From the NCBI GenBank assembly GCA_031216445.1, contig CM062218.1:11052501-11116500 (forward strand): a stretch of 64,000 nt of DNA, in the 5' to 3' direction. The stretch comes from Lateolabrax maculatus. Taxonomy: Eukaryota; Chordata; Actinopteri; Acropomatiformes; Lateolabracidae. Numbering within the stretch: position 1 is the stretch's first letter; each line of letters begins with the position of its first letter. Position numbers and translations under genes: made by a program. The notes below the pieces were generated by a model. The model saw only the letters and a program-made list of their open reading frames with translations. It had not been told where the DNA came from and made no database searches. Shown here one piece after another: positions 59,098 through 64,000 of the stretch.

Positions 59098-62000
59098 TTT
59101 TTTTCTCAGCACAACATTTCAAGATTTGCATCATGAAAATTGGATAGGAGAGGAAGCGTTGGGGTTTCTTGGGAAATAAAGCGTCCTCATGTGGGAGTGC
59201 TTGTCACTTAATCATCTGGATTTGTTCAAGGTGACATGGTGATGCACTTGGGAGCCCGCGGTCCAATTCCTTCTCTGGGGTGGAGAGGCTTAATGAATGG
59301 ATGTGTCCTCGGGCGACCTGCAAATTCCACTCCTTGTGGCACAAAAGATGGATGAGGAATTTTATGGCATTTTTTACTTATTACATTGTGTACAGAGAGA
59401 GATGAGGATGATGGGTGATAAAGAGGATGACATGTGGTCAAGGTTTGGAATCAGGTTTAAATCCATAGTGCTGAAAGAAAATATGTGTCCTCTCTCATCA
59501 AACTACAACAACACTGAGTGGGAAATTTTGTAAAAAACAAAACAAAACAAAAAACAGCAAAAGGCCTAATAAACTGACGGATGTTTTATTGATCATTTTG
59601 ATGTGAGCTGGCAGGGATTCAGTGTCCTGTTCAAGGACCCTATAGCAGGGATGAAAATATCATTATTATATCCATCCATACTAATACTTTTATACTCATG
59701 CTGCCTTCTGACAATGAAAACAGAACAAGATGTCACAGACTGAAACATAAGATATGTTATCACACAGAGTCAGATGCAACAGCGTTTAGCCTACGGAGAC
59801 CAGGTGGAGTATCACAATAATCTATCCACTTAAGGCATATTTCTCATCAGATCATTGTTGGTGTGCCCAAATTTGATCTTTGCAAAATGCAAAAAGAAGG
59901 GAGAAATTGCTATTTTACCATTTTGTTTTGGAAAGAATGTGGACATCAAGCTTTGAGAAAACTACCAAATTTGATGCATACATCAAATAAAATACATGCA
60001 CTGAAAGTATATTTGCATGACAACAGGTTCACATGTTCATCCCACTAGATGCTCTTTTTATCTTTGATGCAGTTTGTCTTGTGCTCACTTTACCGTAATT
60101 GTGCTTGCATGTGATCATAAGAGTCACATGAAACCAATACCCTTGGATGTGAGCTGATCCATCAGACTGTAGCATTACTCCCCTTTCCTTTTTCTTTAAA
60201 TCATCCGTAGTCTTTATCTCAAAAGTGACTACACACACAGTAATGCAAGTAGCGTTTATTTATGATTGTGAACATGCTGATGAAACAAAAACTAAATGCC
60301 CCCATAGATTCACAGTTATTCACAGCCACAGTCATGCTGCACATATGTAAATGATCGTTTTATGCATGGGGGTATTAAATCTCAACACGCAGACAGCTTT
60401 TTTTTTCACTGTCACTATCTGAGTTGAAGTCGTCTCAATCGTTAATCTTGGAAAAAAACATCATCAGGACTCTCTATAGATGCCAAAAAGCTGATGTATG
60501 CGTCGCTCTCCAAAACAGTAGCAGACAGCCCTCCTGTAGTAAAAGACAAGCACAGACTAAACATGACAATGTTGATTGATTGAACTGCAGATCCTTAGTT
60601 CCCTGCCGGCACTGCATGTGCCTGCCCCTATCGTCTTAAGAAGACATAATGTAGAACAATTCTGCAGACAAAACACAGAAAGTCCGCTTAACCAACAAAT
60701 ACATTCACCACCTGGTCTGAGAAGACAAAAAAAGAAGCTGGACAGGACTAATGGAGAGTTGCTGTGCCTCACTGGAGCGACTGACCTAATTGAAGCAATT
60801 GGAGATGGACACTCACTGCCATCAATCATGACGCCTTAGATGGATTTTGGAAGGATTTCAACAAGGGAAGAGGGACAGACAAAGACTTAGGCAAAGCATG
60901 GGCAATCAGGTGTACACTTGGATGTGTGTGCAGACTTTGAGCGGTGGGGGTTGAAATTGATGCCTTGCCAAAGTTGGATTTTTCCCCGGGTGAAACCTGA
61001 GGCATTTGAAACAGCGGGCTGCAGAGTCGGCATGCCTGGGTTTAGGGTCGCGGTGATTGCGGTGTTGGGAAGGGGGAGGTGGGGGCAGCTTGTCATCTGT
61101 AATGGAGGAATGTGGGGCCGTCTCGCTGGGGCAGGGTATTCCCTTTCACACTCTGGTAAAAAGAAAAAAGAAGGGCAGGAGGAGAAGGATGGGCTGGGTG
61201 GAGTTGGGCCTCTTTCTCAGACGTTTGAGGATTGGACGTTGTGTTCCAGTGGCCTATTTTCGATTCCTGGAAACTCCAGACAAGGTGAAGCTTCTCGAGG
61301 TAACACTGCTGAACAATCTCCTGACTAATGCAATCAGAGCGCAAACCTCATGTTCAATTACATCTTTAATGGCAGATTTAGTAAATCAAAACCAACAACA
61401 TTCAACTCCATCAAGTTAACTCAAACCTGATTTATCACATGTTATCTAATCAGTCTAATTCAGTCCAAAAAGACAAATCCAGGCAACTGTTTAAAACGTG
61501 GTCAACTACAATAAAAGTAACATTCTTACAATCAATCCAAAGCAACATGATTACGGCAATGATTTAACCACGTCAATTGTTTTGGAGAAGAATTTTGCAG
61601 CAGACAAATATACTAAATTCCATTTATTCAACCTCCTGAAACCCTGGAAACCCTCAACATCTTTGTAAAAAATCTACAACACTGTAGCCAGCAAACTGAT
61701 GAGACAATAAGCAGGTCTATTTAAATGTTCTAAGTTTTGATAACTACAGATGAAATGGTTTACTGGAGTACTGAAAATGAGAGAAGTGCAGGCTGTGGCT
61801 TCCAAACTATTTAATTTGTTTATCTTGGTTTTTAAAAAGTCTTCGGACAGAGTTTAACCGTCTGTCTGTGCAAAGTCTAACTTCTCGGCTGTAACGTCGG
61901 TATCTCTAGAACACACACGCACACACTTTTCACAGCCGCAGCTGCTGCTACGGGACAGTGAAAGTGCAGCTTCAGAGAGATGCACTACAGATGTGAGCCA

Positions 62001-62785
62001 ACATGTGTTTTTTGAAGGATGTGTAAGTATTGACAACGAAGAATAAGCTCCAAATGTGGAATGCCATTAACAAGATCAATGCCTTCCTCTCTGAATATGG
62101 TATGTTTTCATGTTTTATGGTTACAGGTTTGAAGATGGAAGTGCTGATGTCAGGTTGGGTCGGGTTCATCTGCGGTTCATTTAACTTGAGGCTTCCTCCT
62201 GTGCGAGCAGCTTGGCGTGACTCTCATAGGTGTGTGTGTGTGTGTGTTTGCAAGTCTGTATGTGTTTGGTTGTGGGTGTGTGAAGTATCCAAACTGTGAA
62301 TCACTGGTATCTGTTGATCCTTTGTATCTTGATATGCCCACTCTTTTTGTATCCTACGTAACACTCACACACAGGCACACACCTTTCCCCTTTCACTCTG
62401 CTCTTTTATTCCTTCATGCTTGATTTTCCTTTCTAGCTTTAAATTAAAAAGACAGGGGACATACTGTATTTACACAATGAAATAATTAGAAACACTTTTT
62501 GGCACGTGTTTGGGGGAAAAAAACGGGGGTCCATTCAGATCGGAGACCTGCTCTCACCACCTTTGCCCCGTGGCATCTGTCACCAACATCAAATGAAAAA
62601 AAAAAAAAGAAAATACTACTGAGTTGTATTTATTTTGGTGTAATCATTAGGATTAAGCCGGTGCAGAAACGCATTAATTCCTAATCCTTGCCGTGTCCCC
62701 TCTCCCTATCCCATCTTCTCCCTTGTTCCCCCCACCTCTCTTTTCTCCTCCTCTGTGTTCCCTCCCTCTCTCCCCCATGCTTTAC

Positions 62786-62935
62786 AGCACCAAACGCTTT
62801 TAATTTGTCAGGGAGAGGTGGAGGAGTTCGGGGGGGTTAGTTAGAGGCACTCGTTCGGAGCAGCTTTGAGCCTCTGCCAAGCTCTCGTTCGCATTGTGCT
62901 GCTTACAGCTGGGCTTGCCCTCCTTCCCTGCTCTC
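62786..62935. promoter_or_regulatory. Candidate conserved non-coding element
   Basis: A short complex piece with CpGs (CACTCGTTCGGAGCAGC, CTCTCGTTCGCATTG) between pyrimidine-rich tracts. No exon support. Its role is inferred from contrast with its surroundings. Confidence 0.22.
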
Positions 62936-64000
62936 TCCCTCTTTCTCTGCTCTGTTCTTCGTCTCGCTTTCTTTTTTTCCCTTTTCTCTTTTTTTTTTGT
63001 GTGCAGCACTGTCTGCTTTTTCTTGATGGTTTCTGCTGCGGGGAGTTGGGGAGGAGAAGGGGGTCACTTGTCATGGGGCCAGCTTTCGGGGTTTCCATCC
63101 CTTGTGCATGGACACACTCACACAAAGAGACACTCATGCGCATACACAGGCGCACAAACACGCACCAGTGGCAATAAACACCAGGGAGGCAAGACGGGGG
63201 GGGGGGGGGGGGGGACAAGGGTTGAGGGGGAGAGATGGAAGGGGGGAAGAAGGAGGTGAAGGGGGCAACATGGCACACTCTTCCGAGGCAACCAACAGCT
63301 CTACTTTCACCTTCTCTCCCTTGTTTTTTCTCTTTCCTCTTTCTTTACTTCCTCACATCTCTTTCAAGGTTTTTAAAGAAGCATGGAGAAGAGTAGAAGG
63401 CAAAAACTAATAGAAAAATCTTAAACCCTTATTATGTCAGAAATAAACTAAGACAAAGTGCACAAAAGACATGATCAATGGATGAAATAGAGTGAGAAAA
63501 AGAATAAAAGAGGCAGTTTCAGAGATAGGAGGCACGAGCGTGCAGAAGAAAAGACAAATAGAAAGAAAAGAGGGAGACAGATGAAATGAGAGAGATAAAG
63601 ACAGGCAAAACGAGACAGGGAGGCAGCAGAGAAACTCCAATAAAGGCACAGATCAGATAACGGCGTCTCTGAGGACTTCCAAATGTCCTTTTATCTCTGC
63701 AAGAAATGCTGATATTAAAAACCAAACTGAGATAGTGCACCATCATTTACTGCCTTTACCAAGTAGTGAGTTATTACCGTAAATTGGATCAGAAAATACT
63801 CATCGAGGCTCATCTGCAACACACTTACTGACTAAAGTTTCCTCTTCCGCCGTCTCATTGTGTCGTTCACACAGCATATTGTAGCTGCTGAAAAGCCTTG
63901 AAGGAAAGATGTGAGAAACAATCGTTGGGTAAAAACCACACTCCTAGTCAGGGCTTATTGACTCATCCTGTGGGCTGATTTGTCAGGTTATCCCACAGTA
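62936..64000. other. Non-coding DNA with a G run
   Basis: Pyrimidine-rich start, a 19-base G run (63196-63214) followed by further G clusters to about 63265, then plain purine-rich sequence. The ORFs on both strands follow composition bias. No exon is recognised to the window end. Confidence 0.5.
63196..63214. repeat. G homopolymer, 19 bases
   Basis: An uninterrupted G run followed by GGGTTGAGGGGG and GGGGGG clusters; able to form quadruplexes. Confidence 0.9.

Larger units (their letters stand above)
58661..62785. other. Non-coding DNA
   Basis: Contains the CA run 58920-58950, a GA tract (59041-59097), a GT run (62229-62248) and complex CpG-bearing pieces at 59100-59310 and 60900-61300. 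ORFs at 60918-61328 and 61057-61419 overlap in different frames without family motifs or splice support, so no gene is called. The rest is plain. Confidence 0.45.

Noticed and set aside
60918..61419. Overlapping ORFs of 136 and 120 codons
   Set aside because: Two frames open over the same GC-richer stretch, with no recognisable domain, signal or splice context.
62841..63278. 145-codon minus ORF with Pro and Lys runs
   Set aside because: Composition artefact of pyrimidine and G runs.
1..64000. tRNA, rRNA or known microRNA genes
   Set aside because: No cloverleaf with a GTTCRANNC loop and no conserved microRNA seed region was noticed by eye. A covariance-model search was not possible, so absence is not proven.

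Overview
The window looks like nuclear DNA of a bony fish, probably a percomorph. The basis is the very high density of CA/GT, GA and AT microsatellites, several LINE reverse-transcriptase remnants of the L2/CR1/Rex type, and dispersed repeats that I recognise as common in teleost genomes. There are no operons, no bacterial gene structure and no long open reading frames. Almost every ORF above 60 codons is chance, simple-repeat translation or transposon debris.

Layout. At 640-1460 is a CpG-bearing, homopolymer-rich block that resembles a promoter plus first exon on the + strand. It has a short ORF with a signal-peptide-like N-terminus (1354-1458) and two candidate splice donors (after 1306 and after 1458). 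No later coding exon is recognisable in the remaining 62.5 kb, so the rest is most simply a very long first intron or a gene desert. A second GC-rich block lies at 28050-28400.

Transposon-derived DNA: LINE fragments (6025-6520, 15840-16640, 18250-18570 on +; 26070-26425 and 35674-35745 as 3' tails on -), a family with three copies (15290-15640, 18605-18930, 44309-44350), a family with two copies and internal ~127-150 bp subrepeats (38640-39210, 51270-51650), a dispersed repeat at 48895-49420, and a microsatellite-linked repeat in opposite orientations at 10655-10812 and 55674-55955. A 218-bp segment bounded by 14-bp inverted repeats lies inside the 16-kb LINE remnant.

Between these lie complex, low-repeat blocks with many homeodomain-type TAATTA words and scattered CpGs. 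They look like conserved non-coding (enhancer) elements, but conservation cannot be tested from one sequence. The sharpest regulatory words are an RFX X-box palindrome (40686-40699), a triple DR1 nuclear-receptor array (36274-36293), a consensus DR1 (34177-34189) and CTCF-like cores, one of them inside a dispersed repeat (49334-49347). How these would act together is inference: a long regulatory intron or desert serving the gene that starts near 1.35 kb, or a neighbour. No complete gene and no new gene system could be demonstrated.
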